In this document: in pieces, positions 23,399 to 37,000 of the stretch
Numbering within the stretch: position 1 is the first letter of the stretch
Layout of the letters: each line of letters begins with the position of its first letter
Origin: Symbiodinium natans
Taxonomy: Eukaryota > Sar > Dinophyceae > Suessiales > Symbiodiniaceae
Assembly: GCA_905221605.1 (NCBI GenBank)
Contig: CAJNDS010002340.1
Location: 417,250-481,249, forward strand
Reading direction: 5' to 3'
Length of the DNA stretch: 64,000 nucleotides
The notes under the pieces: generated by a model
Database searches by the model: none
The model's input: only the letters and a program-made list of their open reading frames with translations
Told to the model about the DNA's origin: nothing
Program-made: the position numbers and the translations under genes

Positions 23399-25019
23399 GG
23401 GGCTAGGGCTTAGGTCTTAGAGTTTAGGGCTGAGAGTTTAGGGTTCAGGGTCTAGGGGTTACGGTTTAGGGAGCTTCGGGCTTGTTTTTTGAGGAGGCTG
23501 GGTGGAGCTTCAAGGGGGAGACAGTAAGGCTGGAAGGCTTTTATGGGGCTTTGGGGAGCTTTTTGCCTGGAGCTTCCACCTGGGTTTGAGGTTTAGGGGG
23601 TTAGACTTTAGGGTTTTTAGGAGTTTCAGGTTTTGGGGTCTGGGGCAATTTTCGGGACATCCGGGTCCTTAGTGTGGTGCCCCGTCCCGGCGCCTGAACC
23701 CAAAAGGGCTTCTCAAGGCTTAGCAGTGCAGCATGCGTGGGGCAGGCCTCCTGGCCCATAAAGGAGTGTCGAGGATGGTTCCGGGCGTCCTAAAACCCTC
23801 ACAACCCCACCCCCCCTCTGAGCCCGACAATTTCCACCTACTAGTTGCTCAAGAATCCCCCCCCAAAAATAGAGATACTCTTCCTTACAAGGGTAATGTA
23901 AGTTCTTGGCGAGGTTCCGAAGCAAAAGCAGCAACCAAACCTCTACAAAACCCCGAAAACAACATCGACACCCTCGAAGCCCAGAAACCCTAAACCCTAA
24001 ACCCGAAACCCTCAACCCTCAACCCTCGAAGCCCAAGCCTCTTGCCCGCGGCCAGAGGCGCCAAGGGGGCCACGGGGGCCTTTCCCACGCGCAGGGCCAA
24101 TCCACCGAAGCGTCGTGCCAGCCTGGCGAAGGGGGTGGCCAACTTGAAGGTTCACGGGTACTTCGGAATAGGGTTTAGGGTTTAGGGTTTAGGGCTTAGG
24201 GTTTAGGGCTTAGGGCTTAGGGCTTAGGGTTTAGGGTTTAGGGTTTAGGGTTTAGGGTTTAGGGTTTAGGGTTTAGGGTTTAGGGTTTAGGGTTTAGGGT
24301 TTAGGGTTTAGGGTTTAGGGTTTAGGGTTTAGGGTTTGGGGCAGAAGGAGGGTGGCTGCAGCTTTCACCCTACTTCAACCTTCAGCTGAAATTCCTCCCA
24401 TCATGGAGTTGCTCCGACCCCTAAACCCTAAACCCTAAACCCTAAACCCTAAACCCTAAACCCCAAACCCAAACCCTAGACCCTGCCCTCTTCGCCCGCG
24501 CCTACAAAAATGGCGTGCCAGGTTTGGGGGAACAGAAGATAGGGGTCGGAATAACTTATACGAAGAGTATTCCCTTGTGGCCCCTTATATAAGTATACCA
24601 TAGCGACCCCCGAAAAGCCCTGTTCCAGCTCTGAAGGCCCTTATACTGCGCTCAGCTGCCCTGAACCCTAAACCCTAAACCCTCAAGCCCCCTGTAACTT
24701 GAAATTATGATGAAAATCAAAAAAACGAAACTCCTCGAAACTTTCCCCGGACCTGAACCCTTAATAAATTAAGTAAACCCTAAACCCTAAACCCAAAGCC
24801 CTAAACCCTAACTAAACCTTTCCTCAGCCCGAGTGGCATGATGCTTGGTGTCGATCTGCGGAACTCGGGGGGGAAGAAGCTTGGAGCTTGGAGCCCAACT
24901 TCAGGTCAAGCTGCATCATGGTTTAGGGTTTAGGGATTTTAGGGTTTAGGGTTTAGGGTTTAGGGTTTAGGGTTTAGGGTTTAGGGTTTAGGGTTTAGGG
25001 TTTAGGGTTTAGGGTTTCG

Positions 25020-25260
25020 GGCAGCTTGAAGCAAGGAAGACTGCCACATGGCCTGTTGCAGGTAAAACTCAAGTAGGTCTGGCAGACCCTCCTTTTCCAC
25101 ACTCACCAGATCGCCAAGGCACTGGCGCAAACTCCTGGCTACCGGAGGCACTTCCGTGCCACCAGCATAGCAACGGCAACCGGAGCTGGACGAGTCCCGG
25201 AGACAAGTTCCACCCAAGACTCCCACATGCAAACAAGATACTCTGTGTTGTGACAAACGA
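25020..25260 (-). CDS. Putative exon, unidentified
   Basis: The minus strand reads GGTEVPPVARSLRQCLGDLV, then SVEKEGLPDLLEFYLQQAMW and QSSLLQAA, ending at the edge of a long TTTAGGG array. The composition and amphipathic pattern look like a real helical protein segment. It lies about 0.7 kb downstream of the last recognised Prp3 exon, so it is either a C-terminal extension of that gene or the next gene. No family was recognised. Confidence 0.45.
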
Positions 25261-25959
25261 ACAAGTGTGCCGAAGTCTCTCTCTTAAGCGTACCAGGCTC
25301 GATGTACGGTATCTGTGAAGGCTGGCAGCTAGCACGATGCAACACGGCTCCGAGCATTTCGCCACGTGCTGGCAAGCTGCTTCTTCGCTGGTGTTCTGGG
25401 TAGTAGTCTGCGCTAGTGGTGCAATTCCCCCTAATCGAGCGAAGAGCCACACTGCCACCCTCGGTCGGAGCTCTCAGATGTCCATGCGCGGGTCGCGGTA
25501 TCGTGCCAGCATCTGGCAGGGCTCTGAACACAGCAAACAAGCTTCAAAGCCGAACTCGCAGATGATATCTATAGGATATATTGTCTATTCTTTTGTTATA
25601 CGATAGTAGAGTCAATAATATTGTATATAGCATGTTTGAAAAAGAATATAGCATCTTTTTCTGATTTTTGTATTTTGTATTTCCTACCATTGCATCATAT
25701 CAGTGTATTCTAGTATGCTGTACTGTATTCTACATACAAAATTTTTACATGCATGTCTATATCTGCACCTACAGTAGTGGTCGTCGTCATGGTCGTCGTA
25801 GCAGCCCCAAACCCTGAACCCTCAACCCATGCTCTGGCTGGCAGTCTGGTTTAGGGTTTAGGGTTTAGGGTTTAGGGTTTAGGGTTTAGGGTTTAGGGTT
25901 TAGGGTCTAGGGTTTAGGGTTTAGGGTTTAGGGTTTAGGGTGAACCGCAGCCAGGAAAC

Positions 25960-28900
25960 GTCCCAGTAATGATCAGCTTGCCGGTCCTTGGACACATGGC
26001 TTTCAAGTGCAAGAAAGCCTTCGGGAAACCCTGACAGAAGGGTTTCAGGGTTCAGGGTTAGGGAGTAGGGTTTAGGGTTTAGGGTTTGGGGTTTAGGGTT
26101 TAGGGTTTGGGGTTTAGGGTGTAGGGTTTAGGGTTTAGGGTTTAGGGTTGGGGAACTCCAACAAGGGAGAAATAAGCCAGATAAGTGTTCGGAATAGACC
26201 TTTCAGGAAGACTACCCTTTTAGAACTCCCCAGAACACAGCACCGTACAGCCGCTGATGCAGGTGCCCAGTACTTCCCTAAACCCTAAACCCTAAACCCT
26301 AAACCCTAAACCCTAAACCCTAAACCCTGCACCCTACACCCTAGCCCCCCTAAACCCTAAACCCTAAACGCAAAACCATAACTGAACGCTGGGAGCGCGG
26401 CGTTGAGGAGCTTTCGAGCCTCCGGCTCGTTCCTGACGTGGCTCACCTGGCGATAAGCCAAGACAGCAGCTTCATTTGGGATGTTCCCCCCTTATACTAA
26501 CAGTCCTTAATAAGGATTACAGTACCCCCCATCATGTCAGGAAAGGGGGGAGGCCCCGAGATGTCATCAAAAACCTAAATAAAAGCTGAAAGGGAGCCCC
26601 TCAGTAAACCCTAAACCCTAAATCCTAAACCCTCAACCCAAAACCCTAAATCCTAAACCCTGAACCCTACATGCCAACCCCTAAACCCTAAACCCTACCT
26701 CCCGGCCTTCCAGTTCTTGAAGCTTCGCTGCTTCACCACACCTTCCCAAACGAGGACCTGGTGCGGCATTGTCTCCAGGAGAGAGGTAGAGAGAGAGAGG
26801 TAGAGGTAGAGGTAGAGGTAGAGGTAGAGGTAGAGGTAGAGGAAGAGGAAGAGGTAGAGGAAGAGGAAGAGAAAGAGGAAGAGAAAGAGAAAGAGAAAGA
26901 GAAAGAGAAAGAGAAAGATGATCTCAAACAGAGTGTATATGTGCAATGGGGGAAGCAACCAAGCAAAGTGAGCAACCGCTCCAACAAGACCTAGAACTCT
27001 CTAAGTCCCCTGCCTTCAAAAACAGCAAGGCCCTAAACCCTAAACAACCCCTAAACCCTAAACCCCTAAACCCGAAACCCCAAACCCTAAACCCTAAACC
27101 CTAAACCCTAAACCCTAAACCCTAAACCCTAAACCCTAACGGAGCCCTCAGCTCCGGGCACAGTGGTCCTGGAGCTTGGGGGCCGTCACCTCATCCTGGT
27201 CCTCGTCATCATCGTCCTTCCAGCGTTGCTTGCTTCAGAGCCTTAAGGGGTGTAGGGTTTAGGGTTTAGGGTTTGAGGTGTAGGGAGTTTAGGGAGTTTA
27301 GGGAGTTTAGGGAGTTTAGGGAGGTTAGGGAGGTTAGGGAGGTTAGGGTTTAGGGACTAAGGCGACTAAGGGCTCGGGGACTTGTCCAGGTTTTTGGGGC
27401 TTAGGCCTTAGGGCGACGGTATCAAAACCGATTGGGAACCTTCGGGAGTAGGATTTCTAGAGGTTTGGGGTTTTAAGTTCAGGGCCAGAGGGGTTTGGGG
27501 CAGAAGAGCCCGTGGAGATCGAGGGGTTTCGGGTGTAGGGCTCCGGGTCAGCTTGGGTGGTTGAGGCTGAGCCTTGAACACCAGACCCCTCCAACCATAC
27601 GACAACGATCTTCACGATTTAGGGAAATCCCTCACTTGGTTGGTGGGGGGGGGGTTCCACAAATAGGGATACCCTTTTTGGGGGTCCCTTTAAGGGGATT
27701 CTCTTCTGTTTGGGGTATAAAAGGGGTACCCCCATTTTGGGAAATACCCACTTGGCCAGCACTGAACTCCTCGTCAGCTTGCTCTTCGGTCCACTTGATC
27801 CGCCTCACTGGCGATCTTTAGGGTTTAGGGTGAGGGTAGGGGGGCAGCAAAGAGAGCTGGGCTGGGAAGTGTAACCAACATTCAGGCTTCGATACGTTGG
27901 CAGCGCATGTGGCTCACTAAAACGCGAATCCGAAGCTGTCTAAACCCTAAAGCCTAAACCGCCCTAAACCCTAAACCCTGTTGCCTGATCATGAGCTTCT
28001 TGTATCGCTTGATGGCACGCGGGCCACCCTCCACCACAACGATGTTGGCAACCTCAGCCACCCCAACAAGATGGGAAACAAATTTTAGCTGATGCCGCAG
28101 TGCCGCACAGTAGCCAATAGGGCTGGAGGGCTTGGATCTCTAGGCAGCCCATTTGCTGAGGCACGGGCGCCAGGGCAGGCTATGCAGCAACCTGTGAGGT
28201 GGAACTGCCTGCAAAGATGAGACGGTATGCAGCGCGGCTGCAGTTCTGATGAGCTGATGAGGGGCGTGGTGTTTCCGGGCTTTGTTAGGGGGGGGGGGGG
28301 GTATACTCGGCCCTCATCCCACAGCCCCCTAAACCCTAAACCCTAAACCCTAAACCCTAAACCCTAAACCCTAAACCCGCCCCAAACAAGCCAGCTTCAC
28401 TGTGCGTTCATATCGATCTTGAACAAGTGCCTTGGGATGCAGGCTGCCCGAGTCCCTGCAGGGTTCTGGGAGGTGATAGGGTTTAGGGTTTAGGGTTTAG
28501 GGTTTAGGGTTTAGGGTTTAGGGTTAAGGGTTTAGGGTTTAGGGTTTAGGGTTTTTGGGAGGTTTGGGTCTGTGCTTGGAGGTTCGTGGGTAGCTGCAGC
28601 TGGGGCTACCCGTCGGCAACACATATCGTGGCTGCTTATGACCCTTGTCATAAAAAAGAAACGCGAAACCCGAAACCCCAAACCCGAAACCCTAAACCCT
28701 AAACCCCTAAACCCTAAACCCTAAACCCTAAACCCTAAACCCTAAACCCTTAAACCCTAAACCCTAATGAACCCTCGAGTTGCGTTGCTGCTCCTGGGAC
28801 CCCCACTTCTTGTTCGCCAGGTCTTTGATCTTGAACACGAGCACCTGAAACCCATCGCGCCCGCGGAATGTAGAGGTTTGCGGTGAGGGTGTTTTTTTTT

Positions 28901-31900
28901 CTGTGGCTTGGGCCGGAGGGGACAAAAAAAAAAACTCAAAACAGCCTCAAACCTCTCACCCTCAACCTTCACCCCCCCCCACCCCCCCCCCACCCCCCCA
29001 AAAACAAATCTGGCGCGCCCTTGTTGGACATCTCTCGGGTATTTCGGGGCCCGGGGGTGCAGGCCGATCAGGCTGGGATCCTGGAAGCCTTCCGGCTGCT
29101 AGCCCAGGTGAGGAGGTTCGAAGCTGTGAACATGGGTTTTAGGTTTAGGGTTTAAGGTTTAGGATTTAGGGTTCAGGGTTTAGGGGTTCAAGCACCTTTC
29201 TAGTGTTTAGGGCTCAGGGGGAAGCAGCACGGCAGCGGGAAGAGTCAACTGAGAGCTGGCGCCTGCACCACTGGTTCGCCTTCTGCCATCCTCACACGAG
29301 CGCATTTGACAGAGCCTATGCAAGCTAGTTCTAAACTCAAAACACACACATACATTTAAAAAATAATAATATATATATATATATAGATATATATATATGT
29401 ATATATATATATGTGTACGTAAAGCGCGAGGCTTGACGAGCGCTCTGTTTTGGGCTTCGGCCTTCAAGCTGGCCTAGAGCTCAGGGGAAGGGAGCCGTTG
29501 AACCCTAAACCCTAAGCCCTAAACCCTAAACCCTAAACCCTAAACCCTAAACCCTAAACCCTAAACCCTAAACCCGTGCTTCGGCGTGCAGACTTTTGGG
29601 TGGGGGTTGGGGGGCACCGGACAGTCAGTTTAGGGTTGGGGTTTGGGGTTTGGGCTTTAGGGTGTAGGGCTTAGCGCGAGGAGTTCTTGCCACCAGGAAG
29701 CCATTTCTGCTTCTTCTTTTGCTTCCGCTCTTCTGCGGGAAGCCTGCGCGCCTCACAGCAACCAGGACGCGGGCTTCTCAACGCGGCTCGGGCTTCTCAG
29801 AGGGTTTAGAGTTTAGGGTTTAGGGTTCAGGGTTTCGGGTTTCGGGTTTTAGGGTTTAGGGTTTTGGGTTTCGGGTTTAGGGTTTGGGGTTTTGGGGGAC
29901 CTTACCTCCACCACCCCACCCAAAAGGCTCCTCGTTGCGCTGCTCGTGCTCCTTCCGCCGCTGCTCCACCTGCTGCCTCCCACGACAAGATCATCCAGGA
30001 TTGAGGGTTTAGGGTCTAGGGTCTAGGGTTTAGGGTTTAGGGTTTAGGGTTTAGGGTTTAGGGTTTAGGGTTTAGGGTTTGGGGTCTAGGGTTTAAGGTT
30101 TAGGGTTTAAGGTTTAGGCGGTGTCTCCCGAAGTCAAGACGAAACAGCCTGCAGCCCTCGCCCTGCAGAAACTGGAAACTACCCGGGAGCCCCAGATGTT
30201 GATCCTTGGACCGTTCTTGCGCTGCTCGATTTCTAGAACCGGTTAGGGTTTAGGACTTAGGGTTGAGGGCTTTCGTTCTAGGATTTCGGGTTTTGGGGTT
30301 GAGGTGGGCTTAGGGTTTAGGGTTCATGCTTCAGGGGTTCATGCTTCAGGGTTCATGCTTCAGGGTTCAGTGTTTAGGATTCACAGTTCAGGCGTTTGAT
30401 CCTTTTTGACCCTGCGTTCTGAGCACCCCGCCTGACTTTTCGCTCCACCGTGGAGGGGTCAGCAACGGCCTGCACACAGAGCTTCAAATTACAGCAAGAA
30501 GGATCTTAAAGGCTACCCTATACACCAAAAATCCACAGTAAAGATAGTCGTGTAGTAGCACGAAGAATATAAACAATGATCATGATGGTAATGGTATTGG
30601 GACAAAATCGCGGGTCGAAAGTCCCTTGCCAAGGCATCAAACCTAGACAGGTGAGTACAAACCTTTAGATTTTTCAGGGTTTTAGGGCCGCAGAGTTAAG
30701 CCTCGGAGTTGGAACACAACCCTAAACCCTAAACCCTAAACCCTACAACGCTTGCAAGTGCAAAAGTGACACCGGCGCCACGTGCAAACGTGGGCCCGGC
30801 CTCATCTCCCAGGACGCGCATCAAGTTGGCCATCTTCACCTCAACAACAAGCAAGCTCCCAAAGGCCTTAAGGCCTGAACACCTGCACTCGTGCTGCCTA
30901 CGTAAACCCTAAACCCTAAACGCTAAACCTACACCCTTCCAGGCCTTCGGCGGTGGGGCCTGCAGGATACCCATCTTAATCTTATCGCGGATCTCCTGCG
31001 TTCTCTCCTGACCTTGGCGAAGGAAGGGTTTGCCCCAACCCCCTAACCGCTGAAGCCTAGGGGTTTAGGGTTTAGGGTTTAGGGTTGAGGGTTTAGGGTT
31101 TAGGGTTGAGGGTTTAGGGTTTAGGGTTTCGCCTAGACTTACTGGCTCTGAGCAGAGAATAAGGGACATGAATGCCTTCCATCCCCTTTTAGGATGAACC
31201 CTTTAAAGGAGCATGAAGATGCATGGGTAGTAAACAGTGGGGTTCTAAATGGCGTAAAGAAGGTTATTGCCAATCATAACTATAGTTCTCCCACATAGAA
31301 CCCACACATGAACCTCCAAGTAATGGGGACCGTTACTCCCCCCCCTCCCCCATTCCCCTTTTCAGAACTAGTCAGGAAGTAAACCCTCTGGGAAATCCAA
31401 TGGCGCTGCCTTACCCCGAAGTTTCCAAAGGGTTTAGGGTTTAGGGTTTAGGGTGTAGCGTTTAGGGTTTCAGGGGGGGGGGGGGGGCATCGCCCATCCT
31501 AGTATTTCAGGAAATCTAAACGAAGAATCCCGACGTGAAAGACGCATAAATGGTGCAACCATCATGCGTCATACGTTTGCTAGCACATCATTGCTTGAAA
31601 ATGTTAATGGAGTGTAGCATGTCAAATCCAGGTTCTTGAACCGCAACAAGACGAGCCTCGATGCTTGATTTCGTTCGAAAATGTTCGCACATCAGATACT
31701 GAACCCCCATAAGCCCCTTCAAAGGCCGCCACGCTTCAAGCGCCTGAGCTTCTTGCGCTCCTGAGGGATTTGGGATTTTTTGGGGTCTAGGGCCGGAAGT
31801 CTTCAGATATTTCTTCAGTCTGCTTTTTGGCCTTTCTTTGGGGGCAGTGGGTCTACTTGGAACCAGGGATCTTATGGGTTTGGGCAAGTCAGATGAGGCT

Positions 31901-34044
31901 GGCGACAGGGAAGAGGAAAGCTGCCTTTTTGCGTCCAGGGAGGGAGCTATCTGGCTCCAGGCAGCCTCGATGAAGGCAGCGGCGCCGACTCCCAGGCAAG
32001 CCCCACCGACTGTGTCACTCGGCCAGTGGGCATCCGCAAGAACACGAGTGCTTCCCATGAGGATCCAGGACATGACGGCAGCCGATGCCCACATGTTCCG
32101 AGAAGCACCGCGCTCCGTCGACCTTTCGGTCAGCTTGGGGAGGAGCACGCAGAAGATCAAGGACACACAGAAGGCAAATCTCGCCGTGTGCGCAGAGGGG
32201 TAAGAGAAGTCGGTGAAAAGCTCACATGGCCTGCTGCGGTGAAAGAACTCCTTCAACATGCGCTGCAGGAGCTTGATCCCTTCAAGGCCGGCAGGTGCTG
32301 ACAATACCAACGGCAAACCTCCATCGCCAGCTAGTACCTACACTCTCCTTAGAACCTTAATAAGAATAATATGGTTAATATCCTCTTGGGTTTTATATAA
32401 ACATAAATAAAGAAATAATTCCCAAGGGGGATACAGGTACCACGGCTGAGACGCCTGCCAGAATCCAGGCCGTCAGCTGTGCGAAGTCGTCCAAGCGGTT
32501 GGACCAGGCACCAAAGAATTGGTGATCCGGCGAGAGCGCCTCAGAGAGCTGGTGAATGGACTGGTCGATGTCCACCACAAGGCTTCCCTGCCCTCCCGGC
32601 GATCCCGGCGGACCGGTCAGAACTCCCAAAAGGATGGTGGTCAGCGCGGCCCCCGAAAAGATCTGCACAGCTGGCAAGCTTCTCAAGCTTGATGGTCCGA
32701 TTGGTACTGAAAATTTTTCAGATCTCTCAGGAGCTCCCGGCGGGCTGTTGGGTTGACGATAGCCGCACCTGCACCGCTCCGCCCTCCGCGCGGCCCGGTG
32801 CGCACACAGCGTGAGGCCAGCAGTTGCGTGGATGCATCCTTGCAGCGACCTTGAGGCTGACCTTGAGGCTGGCAGCCTTGAGCAGCTGGCAACACGCACC
32901 CCAGCAAGGCGTGGCGCATGCGCGAGCTGCGCATGCCCGGCAAAAGGAGAGAGGGCCATGTCTCACACGCTGCGCGGGGCTGTATCAGAATCTGGGGCAT
33001 CCTCGACACAAGCTCTGGCCAACACCCGTACTTGCCTGAAGTGAAATAGGGGCTGCTTATCTCCAAGAGGATGTTGCTGCGCACTGCCTACATGCTGCCT
33101 GTTGGTTGAATGAATGCGGCTCGGCGATTTCGAGCAGGCGCTTTTGGAGGCAAGCACATCATCCTAAAACCCTAAGCCCTAAGCCCTAAACCCTAAACCC
33201 TAAACCTTCATGTGTTGTGCAATAGTCCACCTTCACAAGTCAACCCTAAAATCCCGGCAGGTGATCTGACATTGCAGGTGCTCTTGACCCAAGGAAGGTA
33301 CTCCCCAAAAAATAGAGATACCCCTCACATCTATAATCCTCAGTATGTTGGGATCCCCAAAGAGGGGTCAAACTCTATTCGGGGGTTGATCTCAAGGCCC
33401 ATTTAGGGAAATTCGTTGGGTTCCCCCTAGGTTTCTAAGGGAAATAAAAGGCGATTTGGGGACAGGTATGTTGATCAACTACCACTTCGGAAACTCTAAA
33501 CCCTAAACCCTAAACCATAAACCCCCTAAACAGGGTCCTTGGGCGTCAGGTGCATCATCGCAGCTTCTGGCGCCTGGTGTGGCTCCAGAAGGGTCGTATG
33601 CTTCGAGTTCCCTGAACCCTAAACCTTATCATAGTAGGGTTTAGGTTTTAGAGTTTAGGGTAGAATCATGCATGCATTGTGATAATAATACAAGAAAGTA
33701 ATGATAGAACAATATACTGGTATAACGAAGTCGGCTCTGAACCGAAAATTCGAACTCCACATGAATCCCAACAGTGCCAAAGAACTGGCACCCTGGGACT
33801 TGCCCTGAAACCCTAAACCCTAAACCCTAAACCCGAAACCCTAAACTCTTCCTGGGACCACCCAGGGAGGGTGAGGTGATACCAATTACATGATGATGCA
33901 AAGGTGCCTTGCGAATCGCCTGAAGCTCCGGAAGCCCCAAAAATCCCTTTCTGTCGGTGCGCTCAGGGACTACAAGAGGTGCAAGGCCTTGTGGGTGTGG
34001 GGTGCAGGTGTTAGGGTTTGGGGTGCAGAGATAGAGAAAGACAG

Positions 34045-34085
<41 letters not shown>

Positions 34086-37000
34086 GAAAAAAAAATAGAT
34101 AGAGAGAGAGAGGGAGGGAGGGAGGGAGAGAGGGAGAGAGAGATATATAAGCTGAATATAGCGTGGTAGGATGGCCTTTTCTGGGGGGGGGGGGTGCCTG
34201 TTAGCATCCTTCTACGTCTGGCGGCCTCCTTCTCGGTGGTGATCTTGATCGGGATGGGATGCTCCACATATGGAGTGATCTTCTCCACATTCACCTGCCA
34301 GCGGAACGCCCTTCTGGAACATGTGTGGAGCCACATGGATGCAAGCGAAACACCTTCACAACCTCGGATTTCGGGGCTGAAGGGTTAACAGCCCCTTATA
34401 CAAACAGTCCTTAAAAGGCATGATAGCAGGGGGTAGGATAATCCCTATTAAGGGCTGTTAGTATAAGGGGGAACATCCCAAAAAAGAATCGTCCTCATCA
34501 GGGTTTAGGCTTGGGGCCATAGGATGGGGGACCCCCTAAACCCTAAACCCTAAACCCTAAACCCTAAACCCTAAACCCTTAAACCCTAAACCCTAAACCC
34601 TTAAACCCTAAACCCTAAACCCTAAACCGCCTCTGTGTAAGCCCTCCTCTGGCCATACTGGTCCTCCTTGAGGAAGGGAGCATCCCACCTCGACTGCTTA
34701 GAGGGCTTTCTTTAGATTTAAGAGGGTTCGGGGAAGTTTGAAAGGGTTTTAGGGTTTAGGGTTTAGGGTTTAGGGTGTTCGGGGGAACCCTAAACCCCAA
34801 ACCCCACATCTTGAAACCTTTGGGGCAATTTCTTCAAGGCCTGGAGGCCAAACGCCCAAGTGAAGATGCTTGTTCCGAGATACTTCCGTGCAGAGTGGAG
34901 GGGCTGGGCACTTCGGATTTGGATCCACAATACCGAGGATTGCCTGTGAAACCCTCTGAAAAACATTCCTAAAATTGATGCTCTTAAACTCTAAACCCTA
35001 AACCCTAAACCCAAAAGGGGATAAGTACTGAAGATCCCAGGGCCTACCTAGATACTGAGGAGGCAGCCACTCCACGTCGGGGATGGGCTCTCTCCTGCTC
35101 TCAAGCGATGCCGAAATCTGAAGCTGCAACCCCAAGCACCACCAGGGTTTAGGGTTTAGGGTTTAGGGTTTAGGGTTTAGGGTTAGGGTTCAGGGTTTAG
35201 GGTTTAGGGTTTAGGGTTTAGCGTTTAGCGTTTAGCGTTTAGCGTTTAGGGCCTAGGGCTTAGGGTTTAGGGGTAAAATGCCAGTGTCTCGCACCAGGAA
35301 AACACAACGGTTGCCGAATTCCCGGTCTAAGACAAAGGGGGTGGGCTGTTCAAGCTTCAGAATCCAGGGTCCCCGTTAACGGCAAGTTTTGGGGCAGAAA
35401 TCTCGTGCACAGAGAGCCTCCCGATAAGGGGGCCCTCATTTCAGTTATACAACCCCCTTGGGTTCCCCCCTTTTTTAGGCTATTCAGGGATAATGAAGCC
35501 TAGCTAAGGTTCTTTTAGGGGGGGAACCGAGGGTTTAGGGTTCACAGGGTTCAGTATAGAGGGGGTAGTAGGGAAACCCTCAACCCCAAACCCTAAACCC
35601 TAAACCCTAAACCCTAAAAAAATCCCGTCCTCATCACCTTCGGCTCAATCTTCTTGACCGGCTGCTCCTTTTCCTGGGCACGGGGGCACCCTGGGCTGAG
35701 GTTTTAAAGTTTGGGTCTTAGGGTTTCAGGGATTTAGGGTTTTAGGGATTTAGGGTTTTAGGGTTTTAGGGTTTCAGGGTTTTAGGGTTTCAGGGTTTAG
35801 GGCTTAGGGCTTAGGGCTTAGGGCTTGGGGTGATGTATAATGGTTTTAAGGGTTTAGGGTGCCTAGGCTTCGAAGCAGCACAGGGACGACACAAAAAAGT
35901 GGCACAGCGTGTGAGCAGCCAGGGCAGTGCCAGCAGCTTCGGTCCTCCTCCTCTTCCTTCTTCTTCTCCTGCTTCTTCTGCTCCTCCTCCTTTTTCTTCT
36001 TGTCGTCCTTCTTGTCGAGGCCAAGCGCCTGTAACACGGTTTTGGGTTTAGGGTATAGGTTTAGAGCCTAGGTTTTAGGGTTTAGGGTTTAGGGTTTGGG
36101 GTTTTGGGGTTTAGGGCGCGAGGTTGCATTGAGGATCTTCTATGCCCTCCGCCTGGGCCCTTAACACTTAGTTCTTGTGCCTTCTCCTGCACTTTTTTGA
36201 TCATCTTCTGCTCCTTCTTGACAAGCTCTCCCTCCTCGATGAACCTGACAGGGTTGAGGGTTTAGGGTTTAGGGTTTAGGGTTTAGGGTTTAGGGTTTAG
36301 GGTTTAGGGTTTAGGGGTTTAGGGTTTAGGGTTTAGGGTTTAGGTTTAAGGGTCATGGTTCAAGGTTTTGGGACAAAGCTACAGGAACAACAACCCAAAA
36401 ACTCTCAACCCACATGCACGCCGCAAGATCCCAACCCTGTCTCCTGCTGCCTGACACCTCCTCAGGCCCTATTCTCTAAATTCGGGTCCCTAAACCTTAA
36501 ACCCTAAACCCTAAACCCTTTTGGGGTTGCTCCGATAAGGCGGCCCCCGAATATATTTCGGGGACCCCACAAAAAGGGGACCCCAACTCAAAGAACGCAC
36601 CATGTCAATGCAAAGCCACCCAGGACCTGAAGTTGCGTCGCTTCTGGCGCTCGAACCGCTCCTTTCCGGCTAGGCGTGCGCGGGCGCCGCGGGCGCTAGG
36701 GCGCGCTAGGGGCTCTGGGATACTGGGCTTCAGGGGCCTGAAGGCCTCCGCGATGCGTAGGAGCTCTTGAGGGATTCTTGTATGAGAACTCGGTAATCAC
36801 CGCGAGTTTCGAGGCTCAATGTTCTTTCACAGCCTGGTTGCGCAAGTGGCTGCCTTTTTTGAGGTCGAGATGCAGCTTCAGTTTACGGACCTTTGGCCTC
36901 ACAATACCCGAAAGCCCTGCCACCCCAACCTCAAAAAACCGAAAAAACCCTAAACCCAAAGCTTCTGAACGCCAAAAAAACTGAAAAGCTCTAAGCCCCT

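Noticed and set aside
26733-26994. Phe/Leu/Ser- and Glu/Lys-rich frames
   Set aside because: Products of the GAGGTA/GAGAAA microsatellite beside a real Prp3 exon.
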